The translations under genes were made by a program, and so were the position numbers. Positions 13,761 to 26,601 of a stretch of DNA of 64,000 bases are shown here, one piece after another. Position 1 is the stretch's first letter. Every line of letters begins with the position of its first letter. Source of the stretch: Dromaius novaehollandiae (lineage: Eukaryota; Chordata; Aves; Casuariiformes; Dromaiidae); the NCBI RefSeq assembly GCF_036370855.1, contig NC_088099.1, forward strand, positions 146,027,017 through 146,091,016, given 5' to 3'. The notes under the pieces were generated by a model that worked only from the letters and a program-made list of their open reading frames with translations, ran no database searches and was not told the origin of the DNA.

Positions 13761-15884
13761 AAGATACTTGGGTGGCTATTTATGCTTTATGATATTTCTG
13801 ATTGAATGTAGAAGGATGTTAATGACAGGAATGGCTAATCTACAACCCATGACAGTTAAAGTTTCCTTTGCTCAATGAGCTAAAGCACTCAGCCACGTCC
13901 AGATTGTTCCCACTGCAATCTCTGTCTTGTCCCGTCCTCTGGCCTTTCCAAATCCCACATATGTCACACACCTCCAGTCTTGCCAGACTGCTGCAGCCCA
14001 GTTCTGATGTAATCAGTCTCACTCCCCGCACTTACGCGTTTCCATTAGTATACAAATAAGGAAAACTAGGTCTGGAACAAGACACTGTTGCTGGTATTGT
14101 TTTCAAACACTTTTTTGTGTACAATCCAGAAAGCTGAGCACTGCTCAGATTGTGCTCGGGGAATGCAGCCCTTTTTGCAGATTATCTGTGGACAGGCTAC
14201 AGTTTTGCAGGCTTTATTTGCCATTCTAAATCAGCCTGAGGGCTGTCACTTCCAAGGGATGTAAATGCTAGTGAGATGTGCTCTCCTTTCCCTTGTCTAT
14301 GTGCAAAAGAGTCTCACCAGGTGATGAGGGAAGAGAGGCAGGAGGAAGGAAGGAGAAGGGAGGTTCATCACAAGGAAGAAGTGGAGAATGCCTGCCCTAC
14401 CTGGCACCAGAGATGTTTGGGGAGTCTAACTTAGTTTCTTGTACTCCTGGAAATTTATCTATTATACTACAGCTTTGCTTCTGAAGACTGTTCAATCCAG
14501 TAAATTTTGTGCTTACAGCAGGCAACTGCAAAGAGCCTGAGGCAAGAGGGATTCATTTTCCACCTTGGACAAGTATTGGTGGAAAGCTTATACTGCTCCT
14601 CTTCCAGTGCCTGTCCTCAGGCCTGTACACACCATTCTCTGGCTGAATTCAGCAGTTTGCTCATGAATAACATGTCCAAAACCTGTGGTTCAGGCTGAAG
14701 GTACAGCCTTCTCATTTGCAGTCGTGGCCCCAAGCTAGGCCAGGCAAGGCCGGTGACCCCAAGCCTATCTCCTGGGAAGAGAACATGGATCCAGGAGAAG
14801 TGCTATGTCCTTCTGGAGTGATAGGAATAATGCACTCAGGACACTGCTAGTTTTCAAAAGTCTGTATATATGCAGTGACCACTGTCTGGGTGACCTGAGG
14901 TGTTGGAGAAGAAGAGTCCAAGGTTGAATGAAGGTTGACTTGCATCAAGACTGAAGAAGGAAACATCTCTTGAAGAGTGTGAGGAGACAGACTTTCTAGG
15001 AGATAAGATGTTTTGGGAGGTCCTTTGGAGGGAGGTCAGTAGGCTGACCATGCCTGTGGGAAATGCAATCTTTGGAGAGATAGGGCACTGTTTGGCGGCA
15101 CTTCTCTCCTCATGGACTCCACAAACCACACACAGTCAGGGATCACCTCCACTCATCAGCAAGACATCCCTCTGCAAGAGGCAAGCATCAGCCCCACCTT
15201 AACAGGGATCAGTCCCTGCCAATATGCCTGCACTTGCAGAAGCACCTCGACAGACCCTTCCAGGTCCATCCTGCAGGTGCCAGCTCTTCTCCAGTACCAA
15301 GAAGAAACTAGGGCTTTTCTTCTCAGTACCATGACACAAACCCCTGCTTGGTTGGGTCCTACCATATCTTCCACCACCAGAAAAGGAGAAGAGCTATCAT
15401 CCTGAGGAGACTTGCTCCCAAACCTTCTCCCATGCTTACTCCACAGAATTTGGGCTAGACAGGGGCAGGCCATCAGTGGCAAACCAGCCCTTGTCTGCTC
15501 ACACAGTGTCCTCTGCATCTCAAGATCTGTCTGATATAATCCTTCTTCGATCTTTACCAGTCGTAGGGCAGAATGCCCTGTCTCTGCTCTTTTACAGCCT
15601 GTGATAATGAGTCCCTTTTAACAAGTGCATGTTACACTTATTTCCCCTGACTGTACTTCTCCAAGCAGCCAGTTCCCTTCATGCCGTTAGTGGCTAAGAA
15701 AGAAAATAGCCTGTTTTTGTTCCCTGTTTTGCTGGCGATAGACCCCAAGACTCTGTCACTAGGAGGGCTGCTAATTGCATTTGACTTGGATGGCTCTGCA
15801 GGCTGCTCCATGGGTCAGTAATTTAGACCGGTCTCTCCTGCTCTTTGCTCTTGAATGAAAATCCCTAACCTGATCCTGCCCCGT
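13761..15884. other. Gene-less stretch with open frames on both strands
   Basis: About 14850-15540 is unusually free of stop codons on both strands (91, 97 and 120 codons), which reflects moderate GC content rather than a recognised gene. No domain, no start context and no convincing exon boundaries were seen. Confidence 0.45.
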
Positions 15885-16720
15885 GAAGTGGAATGGCCTG
15901 CGTGAAGCTACACTGCAGCTGGCAGCTCTGTGCCGGCGAGGTGCTGCTCTTGCCTTCGGCCCTCGGTGCGCTGGGGGACAGGCGCTGCCCTCACGAGGAA
16001 GGGTCCGCCTGGCTGTAAAACCTCTGTGCTTTTTTACTTCCCCAAGACAGACAGCGTCCCTGCGAGCAGGACCAAACGCGAGCTGGCTGTCATGGCTGTC
16101 TGCCGGCTGCTTCTCTACATGAGCTCAAAATAGTTGACTTGATAAAAGAAAACTGCAGTTTTGCTTGACAGCAGTGCAGGAGATGCCTGGTCTCTGTGCC
16201 TCCCCTGGTGTCACCTGCCACCACGCCATCCTCGAGGGGGTCCCGGCCCTGGCGGCAGCAGAGCCCAGGGAGGGGGACGGGAAGGCCTTGAGATGTGGAG
16301 TGTGCAGGCGGGAGAAAGCCACCAGCCTTTTCTCTGTGCACAGCTGCCAGCCCCTTCGCGCGCCGCCTTCGCGCTGGATGCTGGATGCTGGATGCTGGCA
16401 GCTGTCGCGGGGCAGCCAGTGCCGAGGGGCGCGGGTTCGGGCTGTGCAGACCCCGCTGCAGCAGGCTCAGCGGCTGACGCGAGGGAGCTCCCCAAGTGTC
16501 ACGCGGGCGACGGGGCCCAGCTGTGCCACGCAGTGTGGCACAGCATAACCCGGGACAACGCCGGCACTAGGCAGGCTGCTGCAACAACGCCGCTTTCCGC
16601 ACCAAACGGCGTGCTGAACCATGTCATAAAAGGTGTTTATCACCCCTGGACCTGCACAGTCAACTGAGGGGCCATCAGCCTCGATTTGCCCCCACTGGGC
16701 ACGTCGCAGCCATCCTCGCC
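15885..16720. promoter_or_regulatory. CpG island
   Basis: The densest part, about 16351-16620, has roughly 28-30 CpG dinucleotides by hand count in 270 bases. With G+C near two thirds this is close to the number expected without CpG depletion, while the rest of the window is strongly CpG-poor. GC-rich sequence continues back to about 15885. Such islands usually mark promoters or constitutively unmethylated elements. A TATA-like 'cataaaagg' sits at the right edge (about 16624). Open frames of 60-168 codons cover the island on both strands but match nothing known and are expected in stop-poor GC-rich DNA. The associated transcript, if any, cannot be identified from this window. Confidence 0.6.
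16374..16399 (+). repeat. Heptamer tandem repeat (CTGGATG)n
   Basis: Three perfect copies plus a partial copy of ctggatg lie inside the CpG island. In translation this gives repeated Asp-Ala-Gly-Cys-Trp or Trp-Met-Leu runs, a compositional artefact. Confidence 0.9.
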
Positions 16721-17284
16721 GGCACGGGAGCCACTGCACCAGCAGTGACGATAACTGAAAGTGGCCCCATCTTTTATGAAAAACCTTCCCACCCCCCTCA
16801 AAAAAACCCCTAAGGGGCACATGGCTCATAAACTCCTGGCTCTGGTGAGAGATCTCCGTCATGGCACAAAGACAAGAGGAACATACTCAGGCACAGATGT
16901 ACACCAAAGCAGATATGACTGCAAACCAAAAAAAAGAAAAAAAAATTGGCCAGTGAACAAATATTTTTAATAGTGTTCCCTTTAACAGTGCCTGAAGAGA
17001 AGTAACACTTCATTTTACCTTTGCTATTAAAGCAAAGAGCTCACCAGTGTCAGTTGTGTGCAGGTGCTATGCGCAGTGGGAAACAACCCAAAACAGCATG
17101 TGTTCTTTGAAATATTTCTTTTAAACAGACACTAAGTATTTTCAGCTTTTGGAGAATGTGGTTTGAAATAACAAGTAGATAAAATATCACTGTGCTGTGC
17201 AAGGGAGGATTTGCACAGTTATCTTCTGTGATTTCATACTAATATTTAGCTATCATATAGCACTCTCTCTGCTGACCCCACTAT
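16721..17284. other. Gene-less stretch
   Basis: Right flank of the CpG island. It contains an A-rich purine run (about 16926-16946) and nothing else recognisable. Confidence 0.5.
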
Positions 17285-17460
17285 ATAAACATTAAGTAAT
17301 TAACCAGCACGTTCCCCTCTATGCAGTAGGTAGGTACTATTACTCTTACTGTCCCCAGGTTGCAGATAAGGAATTTAAACACAGAAATGACAAAGCTTAT
17401 CCAGATCCACTCAGGAAGTCTACAGTCAAGCTAAGAGCAGGATCAATTCCTACAAGAAGT
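17285..17460 (-). mobile_element. MIR-type SINE, minus strand
   Basis: On the plus strand the order 'attaagtaattaacc', 'gtaggtaggtactattactc', 'ctgtccccaggttgcagataagga', 'aaacacagaaatgacaaag' and 'ccactcaggaagtc' follows the reverse complement of MIR from its 3' LINE-like end into the core (tactattattatccccattttacagatgagg...gaggcacagag...cacacagc). This is the best MIR match in the window. MIR/CORE-SINE relics are ancient in amniotes, so the copy should be shared with other species. Confidence 0.72.
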
Positions 17461-20400
17461 GTTCGTTTCCCCCCACTCTGCCTTTAATGTTACAATCCAA
17501 AGACATGTAAGATTTCAGCTTAGTCCTTAGCGGACAGGAGTCCACCTGCAAAAACTACTAAAACTGTTTCACACCACTGACAGTTTCTTGAGCAGAAGAG
17601 GCTCGGAGGGGATTCGCAGGAGCACTGTAAATCAGCACCGAGGCGTGTTGGCGGAGCTCTGTGGGAAAGCTCGCCTGGCGTCCGCCTGTTACCAGCGGGT
17701 TTTCTCAGCGCTTTCGATGCTTCTTGTTCCATATGGCTAAAAGCTGCCTCTAGTCACCCTACATATAGTGTAAATGCCAATCATTTATTAATCACCCCAT
17801 TTAATTACCGTGTGTTCATGGTAATGAATGGTTCGGTTTCGGGGGGGTGCAGAAACAAGCAAGATACAAATGCTGCCCTGATTTCCTCCAGCAGCTACCT
17901 GACAGGCTTGGGAGCCTCCCAGGGACACAGTGCCCCAGGAAGGACATCGTCCCCCAGCTTCACTTGACAGAAGAGCTGCATGCCTCTCTCATTTCACCCT
18001 ACTTGTTATTATTGCCATTAGGAGCAACAGATTGAATAATAGGAAACAGTTCTCAACAAAAACAAAAACAATCGTTACTTGTGTAAGGAGTAACTTCTCA
18101 CATTTTGCACGTGATTTTGCTTTAAGCTTTGAGTGATGAGGAAGAAAAGGTCATGGACCACTGAGACTATTTTCACCACAGAAATAATTTGAAGCAAAAG
18201 ACAATCTTCAAGTGGTAATTTGTCAAATAATGCAAAACTTAAATTCACCTTAAGGATTGCATTTTTTTCTGCAAGGATGTCAGGAAACTTGTGAAGCTAT
18301 AAAGAGCACTGTTCCATTTTTCTCGACAAGGACTCAATAAACGCAACTTCAGGGTCAGTTAGTCAAAAAGCAGGCTTAGGGAAAACAGCATTATTTTTCT
18401 GGCACAATATTCAGGAAATTTTGGCTTCTGTTTTTAAAGATGCTATTAGTTTCTTCTCTTGGTTGCATGGAAACTGTATACGGCTGGTGTTTTGCACATC
18501 CCAGTATGTTCTTACTCCCTTGCATAAGAGTCACCTACTTAAACTGCAGCAACATTGCCACCACTTTTAAAGGAGGCAGTATAATGCTTGACTATCTGAG
18601 CTCATATCTGTTACAAAAATCAAACTGCATGTTTTTCCAGGTGCTACCATCTTGGAAACAAGGCACAGGGGGACCCAAAAATGTGTTTCAGGACTTAACA
18701 TGAGGCCTACTATTAGAGTTTTTTAATGAACTTAGCTATTGCAAACTGCTTTCAAATGAAGTATGCATTTGTTTAAACACCTTCAAAACCAAATTTGCTC
18801 TGACCATTAAAGTAATGTACATTCTCAGGGCCAGTAAAAGAAAATACTGAAGAAAATTCTTGTGACTGAAATATTTTATTTAAATCAGTAACAGTTTACA
18901 AAGATGAGCATATGAAAAGATACTGCAAATCTTTAAAATGTGCAGGAAAAAATCTCTCAGAGGAATCATGCCACATCATATATAACCCATGCAACACATA
19001 CATCCTAGCTGAAATGCCTACAGATAAAAGTGGATGGTGTGATCAGAGTGCCTGCGTAACTCAAACAGATTGTCACAAGCCTGTTTTCCAGAGGAGTTTA
19101 GCACTTGTATCTTCAGTTGACTTCAAATGAAGTTAACTCCAAAGGGTAAAACATCCCTTTAGCTGGAATTTTAAAGGAGTCTGAAAAAATCAGACAGACC
19201 TGGATGAAAAACTCCTTTTCCCCTTTGAAAATAAGCCTCTGGTTTCTAGTTTTCCCTTGCAAAATGAGAGAACAGTGTTTTTCCTTTTCCTTATCATTTG
19301 CCTGTCTGCTTCATACAATGCTTAACCCACCTCTTCTGAACTGTCCAGGTGTTACTCTGGTTCAAATAGCATAAAACATACCAATCCAAAAAGGATACTA
19401 TGAAGTTCCCAGCTGTTGTCTCATGAACATCAGGGTTACAAGAGAACAGTCACCGACACAGCGAACAACTCCTGGAACGTCTCCTGACGTCAGATTAGGG
19501 CCTCACCATGTCACTGTGTATTGGAAAAAAAATTGTGGCCTGTCCAAAGATGTTAGTGAGATTAAGTCCAGCCCAAATATTCATGTGGGGACTCCTTTTC
19601 CATTAGATCATGACAGTCTAAATGTTAAGAGCAGAAAGAGAATTAAGCATTAGGAAACTTTGAATGATGTCTAGTTCTGGCTTTGACCAGAGCATAAAAC
19701 ATGCATATGCACATGAACATATTACATTAGCAATTTTCTATATTGCACTGGTCTACAGATTCGCACCAGGAAAATCCATAAAACAGTAACAAATGGGACT
19801 CACTAAAATGGAGGCAAAAGACTCAGTGTTGGGTCCTTACAGATATTCTTGGATTTTTATCTTATTCACCAGGATGTCTGAAAGGTCAGGTATTTGTGTA
19901 TGAATCTCAAAGTGCCCTTGCAAGTGTCTAGTTTTCCTGCAGTCCTTGTCATTTCTGATTGCGGACTGGAATGGAAACGCACAGTGATATTAATCTTAGA
20001 GATAACCCTTAGCAGCACAATGTGCATCTGATCTGAAATCTGTAGCTTTAGGCTGGAATATGTGGGAAATTGCCAGCTCAATACCTGTATTCAATGAACA
20101 TGAAACTGTTCAGGCATTTGCAGTTACTTGTGGTATATATCCCATATCAGCAGTATGTGTTCTACATGTAATGTTGACAAAATAGCAAATATTGCAAACA
20201 GTAGAAAGTCCATGTGCAAGGCAGAGTACAAAGGAAAGCAAGGATGACCTTTTCCTCCACAAGCACCCCTAGCAAATGGGACAACAGCCAAGGCTGCCGG
20301 GGCTTGTTTTATTTCAGTACATCTTCAAAATAGCCCTCCATCCTCCCTCATACTGCCTCCTGGCAGAGTACAAAGTAGACTTTTGTGGTGTCTTCTTTCT

Positions 20401-21184
20401 CTCAGGGAGGACAGGGTAGAAATAAAAGCTGTCTTCCTCTGGGATACCTCCAAGGGTGTAATTGCCTGCACAGTTTACTGAATGATAAAGCTCATGGCCT
20501 CTCCTTAGGCACCATTCCAGAAGACCTCACTGCTAGGACATTTCTCTTCTTCCTCCTGTCACTAATTTTCTCTATGTTTCATTGTGATCTTCTCCATTAG
20601 ACCCTTTTGAGCAATGATGAAGAGCTCCGTTCCTCTGTGCATTCAGGATGGTCTAGGGCCAGCCCAAACATTGCTGCTAATCCTGTGGTTTTAGGAGATC
20701 CCAGATAGTGCTTGCACAGCTTTTGCTACTTCCAACCCAGCTGCACGGACTAGAGCACAAGCTCTGTAATGGTTTTGGCAGTAAGAATAAAAAGGCACAA
20801 ATCTTCTCTGTGGTGGTGGTGGTGTGCCTATATTTGTTACTTTTCTCCTGTTACACTAAGGAATTTCCCCTCCTTTATTCACTGCTCTTGGCAAACGTTG
20901 ACCAGATTGATCGATGAGTAGAAATCCCATTCCAATGTAAACCAGGCATAAAATGGTGTAATATCATAAGAAGCCCCACTGTCTATTCCAGTCCCTCATC
21001 TTGAATACTTATTTAATCACTTTCACAATAAAGAAGTGAAGCACAGCAGTTCAGAGCAGGTATGAGAGGAAACATCCTGAGTATTGAATTTGGCAGCCAA
21101 GATGTCCAGCTGACTCATTTTGTAGTAAGCCCTGCATTTGCTTAAAATGGCTTCACATATCCTTCTCTGCCTCTGCCCCCCTCC
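17461..21184. other. Gene-less stretch
   Basis: 17610-17720 is a short CpG-containing segment 1 kb right of the CpG island. 17755-17830 is AT-rich with ATTA/TAAT motifs and looks like candidate conserved non-coding DNA. The remainder to 21184 is ordinary AT-rich sequence with open frames below 90 codons. Confidence 0.5.
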
Positions 21185-22130
21185 CATGCTGTGTAGTCTT
21201 CACTTAGCAAAAATATACACATTTAGTTCTCTGAATCTTTCCAATTCCTCTCTATATCCTCAATTTTTGTAGCTCTCTGCTGAAATAGGGACTTCGTTCT
21301 CAAATGAAGGAGCCCAGAACTGTACTGTACAGCCTAATCACAGAGGAAAGCTTCTTACAGTACCTCGAGAGGGAAAACCACCTTCTTGAGAACTGACAAG
21401 ATGTCTCTGCGTACATGACCCACAAATACAATGGCATCTTTGCTGTGATAAGCTATTGCTAGGCCATATTTGATTTGTTATCAATTATCTTTCCAAAATC
21501 TTTATAAATTCAATGGCTTCCAAGTAGTTCCCTCCTGCAGATTATGTGGTTAGCATGATTTTCCCCAAGATACGTCAGTGTGTGTTTTTTTCTCAGTTGA
21601 ATCTAATTGTGCTGTTTCCTGCCCATATTTCCAACCCTGAAAGTCCCTTTGGAGAAAGGATTTCTCTGTCCTCACTGGCATACATGGTGGGAAGACTAAG
21701 CAGTCGCCCAGGGCAGAAAAACAGGAAGGAGAAAAGTAATAAAGGTTCTCAGTTCCCAGGTCCCATTGATTTCATATGCACTGAGCAGTCTGCAATGGGA
21801 AATCAGCACCATGAAGGCATGTAAAACTCAACTGATGTCCAAGGCAGAGAGACAGGAGAGCTGGTAACTCATTACCAACCTCCAGTAATTTAAGAACCAT
21901 TTTGTTAACCACTTCAACATGCTGGGTTTTTATATAAAAATTAATTTCCATTTACAGTGTCAATAAAGTCATTAAATAAAATTGGGATCAGTTATAATCC
22001 CTGCAGACTTCCCTCCAACTCAGTAGAGTGCTGTTTACCATTAGGATTTGTTTCCAATCTTTTATTCAGTTTTCACTCCACATAATAAAGTTCATAACCA
22101 AGTAAGACACTGCAAATGATAATAACAAAG
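21185..22130 (-). mobile_element. Ancient CR1/L3-like LINE remnant, about 0.9 kb
   Basis: A chain of reverse-complement matches to the reverse-transcriptase end of old CR1/L3 LINEs: 'gagcccagaactgtactgtacag' (about 21310), 'tatcaattatctttccaaa' (about 21479), 'ttgaatctaattgtgctg' (about 21597), 'gtcattaaataaaattgggatcag' (about 21968), then 'gtttaccattaggatttgtttcc' with 'tcttttattcagttttcactcc' (about 22033-22079). Spacing follows the family but with indels. It is the longest LINE remnant here and clearly inactive. Confidence 0.55.
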
Positions 22131-22214
22131 AACTTACTTACCAAGTGCTCCAGTCAGGGGGCTATTACAGTGAAACCATCCAGATACTGAAGTGATCTGC
22201 TTTAAGATTTCTGT

Positions 22215-22247
<33 letters not shown>
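22215..22247 (+). repeat. (CA)n microsatellite
   Basis: A run of about 16 CA dinucleotides, with two CG interruptions near the right end, lies immediately right of the old LINE remnant. Confidence 0.95.
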
Positions 22248-23151
22248 TTCTTTTTTCCCCAATTCACAAGTCACTTTGGTTTCTCTGAAATTACACTGTT
22301 GGCAAGTTAGTGATTCGCTATTAAAAAAATAAAAAATGACTCCACCTTTATAGCCAATATTAGTGATTTAAAGAATACTCTCTCTAGTGGTCAGGATCAG
22401 TGCATTTTCTAGATTCCAAGAGAAACCTTAATAAAAAGTACATATCTCCTGTAATTTATTAAATTATAGAAAAATTTCATGGCATGTATTTAAGCCAAAT
22501 GTTCTTCATTGTGTAATGGATGCTTAGTGTAGAATTTTTACCTAAGAAATAAATAATTACAACTTTTCCAGGTTCTCAAGACACTTCAGACACCATCGTC
22601 AAGATATCCTCTTGCCACATAGATTTATGAAATTATTTCAGTGAAACTTAAAGCTAAATAGTGCACTTTACTTTTGCTAAACTTGCTTAAAAAGCAGGTC
22701 ACATGGATTAGGACGTGCTCCCAGACTCTTGAGGCTTTCAGAGGAGCCTGGGCCAGTTTCTAGCTGTGCAACAAAATGGTTATGAAAATTCTAGTTTGGG
22801 TCATCTTCAGTCTGGAAAATAAGGGAGTCCAAGAGCTCTGAATAGGTTTTGCTGTGTGATTTGTACAGTATTTAAAAGTTTACTGGGTATAAAGCCACAC
22901 AGATGGAAACCAAAGAAAATGTTCCCATGAACTTCTGTGAAGACTGAATTTTTGGCAGCTCTACCGAAACCTAAAACAAGCGTGAGAGAGCTACAATTGA
23001 CAAAAATTATTCATCAACATTTTCACTATATATGGATCTGTTTTATTTATATGAATATTTTCTATGTGTTACGATGTATGAGCAGTTTGCCTGTTATTCA
23101 TCATTAAAGAATCTCTGTGAGTGTACGAGGATTTGAGCGTCTGGGTTCTTG
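22248..23151. other. Gene-less AT-rich stretch
   Basis: No gene and no recognisable repeat were seen. Confidence 0.55.
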
Positions 23152-23233
23152 TGGCCTTATTTTCAGAGGTGCTGAGTTCCTACTGATCTCACTTGATTGA
23201 GGGCTGTAAGCATGCCCCACCACTGAATATGAA
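23152..23233. repeat. Imperfect palindromic amniote-type repeat
   Basis: The left arm 'ggccttattttcagaggtgctgag' is the recognisable end of a dispersed palindromic repeat that I recall as frequent in turtles, crocodilians and birds. The right arm (about 23212-23230, ccccaccactgaatat) is its degraded inverse. It was probably a non-autonomous DNA-transposon-like (MITE-like) element. I do not assign a family name. Confidence 0.5.
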
Positions 23234-26200
23234 ACCACTGGTCATAGAAAATATAGAAACATTGGCTTGTTTACTGTTTGTGTCAAAAATGCCAAATGAG
23301 TTATTTCCCGAGAATTTGTTGAAAAGCTTTCGGCACGTCTGCTGATCTGTTTAATAGGAATTAAAGAACCCTGAAGCAATCCTGACTGAACCATGCTTAG
23401 CCAAATCAAACCAAACCAGGTCATTTCAGGAGAAAGCCCTCAGTAGGAGGGAAAGTGGAACCGGCACCTTGTCCAGCCTCGGGTTGCCCTGCTGCCCCTC
23501 GAGCAGGCAAAGCCATCACCTGCAGCTGCCACGCAGCCGCTGTCTCTCCTAGGAGAATGCTTCACAGTGCAGCTTGAGGGAGGTCCACGAAAGGCCCTGC
23601 CTGTCCCCGTGAACCAGCTGTGATCTCTGCAGCCAAGTGGCTGTATCCCCTGTCCTAAAGAGGCAGACCAGACCACTTAAATGCAGTTTATTTCTCTACT
23701 TATGCCTGCTTCTGCCATTCTGGAGAGGGAAAAAGGTCTTACTTTTATGAGTGTGCCAAGGTGGTGTGAAGGGGCTCGGTGCAAGGGATAGCAAGCCTTT
23801 ATTTATCTCGGTCCCCTTTGCTGTGTCTGTCTCCGACCTTCCCTTCAGCTCCTTGCATCTACCTTTCTTCCACCTCGCCCCAAGAAAGAAAAATGTGCAG
23901 ATGGGTCTCATAACTCTGTGCAAATGGTGCCTTTGTGAATATTTAGACATCAGGAATGAGAAACGAAGCTGAACGTGTCCAGCTTCCAAAGTACCCAAGA
24001 GGCACCTCTCTGACAGAGTTATAGTTGCCCCAAATGAACCTTCCAAAGTTTAATCAAACAGAGATTTCCATAGTTTAACCAAGAGGGGAAAAATAAAGGA
24101 ATAGCAAAAACTCTTCAGAGCATTTTGCATTTAACTGATGAGTACGTTAGTGAGCTGGAGCAACGTTCTCGGAGTTTACCAGTGGAACATTCCTAACCTG
24201 GAACGTAAACTTGAGTAATCTTATACAATAACAGTCATGAGGAAAAAACAAGTCATTCTCACAAGAGACCATCTATAGCCACAGGAAAACAGTCTAACTT
24301 TGTAAGTAAATAACTAACTGGATGGGGTTGACAGTGTCACTTTGTCTAACAGGAGGGAAAGTACATTTAGATACGAATTGACAGCTGCTTCTGGGATTGA
24401 AGGCCTTTCATTAACAGCAGCGACTATGATGGATTGGTACGAGCGTAAGAACTGCAAATCTGTGCACACAAGCGCCTGCTTCTCAAAGGGTTTTAAAAAT
24501 TCAAGAAGGGAAGGGAAAATGTGATAGTGTGGGCTGCCATTCTGCAATTTTCATATGCAAGGAAATTCTGAGAGCAAGACGTCTGGCTCACCAGTAAACT
24601 TTAAAGTCTGGAAAAAGAGACCAGAACGATACTGTGTGAGGTACAAAAAAGATTCTTATCTGTCAAGTCTCAAAGCAGTATTCTCTTGGATGCAGCCCTC
24701 TCTGTTCCTTCGTTCAGGTTGCTTATTTAATCCACAGCCTGTTTGCACAGTGTTGTTTCAGTGCAATATGTAATGCAGAAATATTTGAAATGTGGGACTA
24801 GTTACTGCTAGTGTAACATTAAGGATCAAGCACTTGGAAAGCAGGACTTTTTTGAAGCCACGCTATGCTGAAACCAACCTTTCTGATTTTTCAGTTTTTA
24901 TGTCTTAGAGTTGGCTGATGACACTATTGGCACATGACATAGAAATAACAGCTATGGGGAGTGGTATCATCATATGGACCCAGTGGAGCTAAGCTGGTTT
25001 ACCTCACTTGAGAATGTGATCCATAAACTTTCACAGGTAGATTTCGCTGAACTAGGAAGTAGCAAGATGAGCAAAAATAAGAAATAACGGTAGGGAAGTT
25101 ACCATAACCTCTTCTGCTTGCAATGAAAAATCTGTAATAGATATTTGCAGTTCCTCGTCATCTCCTTTCCTTGCATTTCTTTTTTCCATTTATTCATTAT
25201 TATTATTTTTCATTCTGCATATATTCGTGGATGGGGTATATTGGCCATTCTTGCTTGTGTGGTATCAATGCAACTTTTTGCCAGTGTTGAGCCTCCTGGT
25301 GGGTCCAGGTCCACAGTGCAGAGCTGGGCCCTCCAACCACTCAGCCCCTCACCTGCTGAAGGAAAACCACCCCTTGCAGCTCATTTCCACACATACAAAG
25401 ACCAGACTTGGGGCACCATTACCTCCAGGCTATCACGTTTAACTAGTCAAAAGTGGAGGAATTTTCCAGTTGTTCAGCCAAATGAATGCTTATGAGGACA
25501 CAGAGCATACACAGGGCCTGAATGTATACACAGAGGAGATGATCTAAAAGTTTCCTGTTACTGTGGTACAGCTACTAAATGTAAATTGACAGAATGCAAA
25601 GAATATTATCATGGAAACATCAGCAAGCAGAGTAGCCTGTGGGAAAACATCACAGGAAAAGAAAAAAAGAGCTCCCCTTTACATTTGGAAATTTGGATGA
25701 AGTGCTAAGCTGCAGGGGTTGGATCTTGAACTAAATGTCAGTGCTTTAGGGTCAGTGACCTTACCTCTACAGTGCTTTATTGGTAGTGTGATAGATAATT
25801 TATAGCTTTAAAAAATGCTGGAAGGACATACTCTTTCATGGAACATATGGTTTGGATTTGTGCTATGTCCGTTATTCTTTTTTTCTGACAATCTGTAATA
25901 AGACTATATAAATTTGTAGCTAAATTGCTGTTCTCTAATAGATATACAGTATTTCCATTATTTGACAAAATTATTGTCACAGGGATACATATGTCAAGTC
26001 CAAAAGCTCTTATGAAATGTATGAGTACATGCCAGGATTTTATTTTGACATACAACCTTCAATTTTAAATACAATCATATAAGCAATAAAGCTTCAACAT
26101 TTCAGCTTGAATTCCTTGTAATAACAGCCTTTTGTTTATTTCCTTCTTTAAAATAAAATTGACACTGATAGCATATTGGCAAAGTTAAAACAATCTTGTT

Positions 26201-26599
26201 ATTACAAGCATTTAATCATGATAAAAAGGAAACAATGTATTTTCTGAAAATATTCCTTTGAAGCATTATTGTCTGATTACCTCATAATATCTTTATCTCT
26301 TAGCTAGTCACTGCCAAGCCTGTGTTTCATTCCTCTATCTGTTAAGAATGTCATTTTTTCCCCCAAGTGGAAGCAGAATTTCTTTCAGTGGCTGTGAAAT
26401 TCTTTCCTATTTGTAGTAGTCTTGCAAGAATCTCTAACAGTAACTTCTCATGGGAACTAGATTTTAATTATTACCATAATTTGCTTTGACATTAAAATAG
26501 CTTTTGTCCATAGTTTGGCAGAATGTGGCTGTCTGTATCAGTGATAACTAGCCATTTCCTTCATGTTGGCAAAACTGAATTCCTGTTGCCTTGAGGATT
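23234..26599. other. Gene-less stretch, partly candidate conserved non-coding DNA
   Basis: 23440-23660 is GC-richer. 24040-24560 contains several TAAT/CAGCTG-type motifs and two antiparallel open frames (60 codons plus, 77 codons minus), with a plausible acceptor ending at 24351 on the plus strand but no convincing donor. The rest is ordinary AT-rich DNA. Confidence 0.45.
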
Positions 26600-26601
26600 C
26601 A

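Noticed and set aside
16161..16862. Several 60-168 codon open frames on both strands
   Set aside because: They overlap the CpG island, where stop codons are rare by composition; repeated residues come from the heptamer repeat, and there is no family resemblance.
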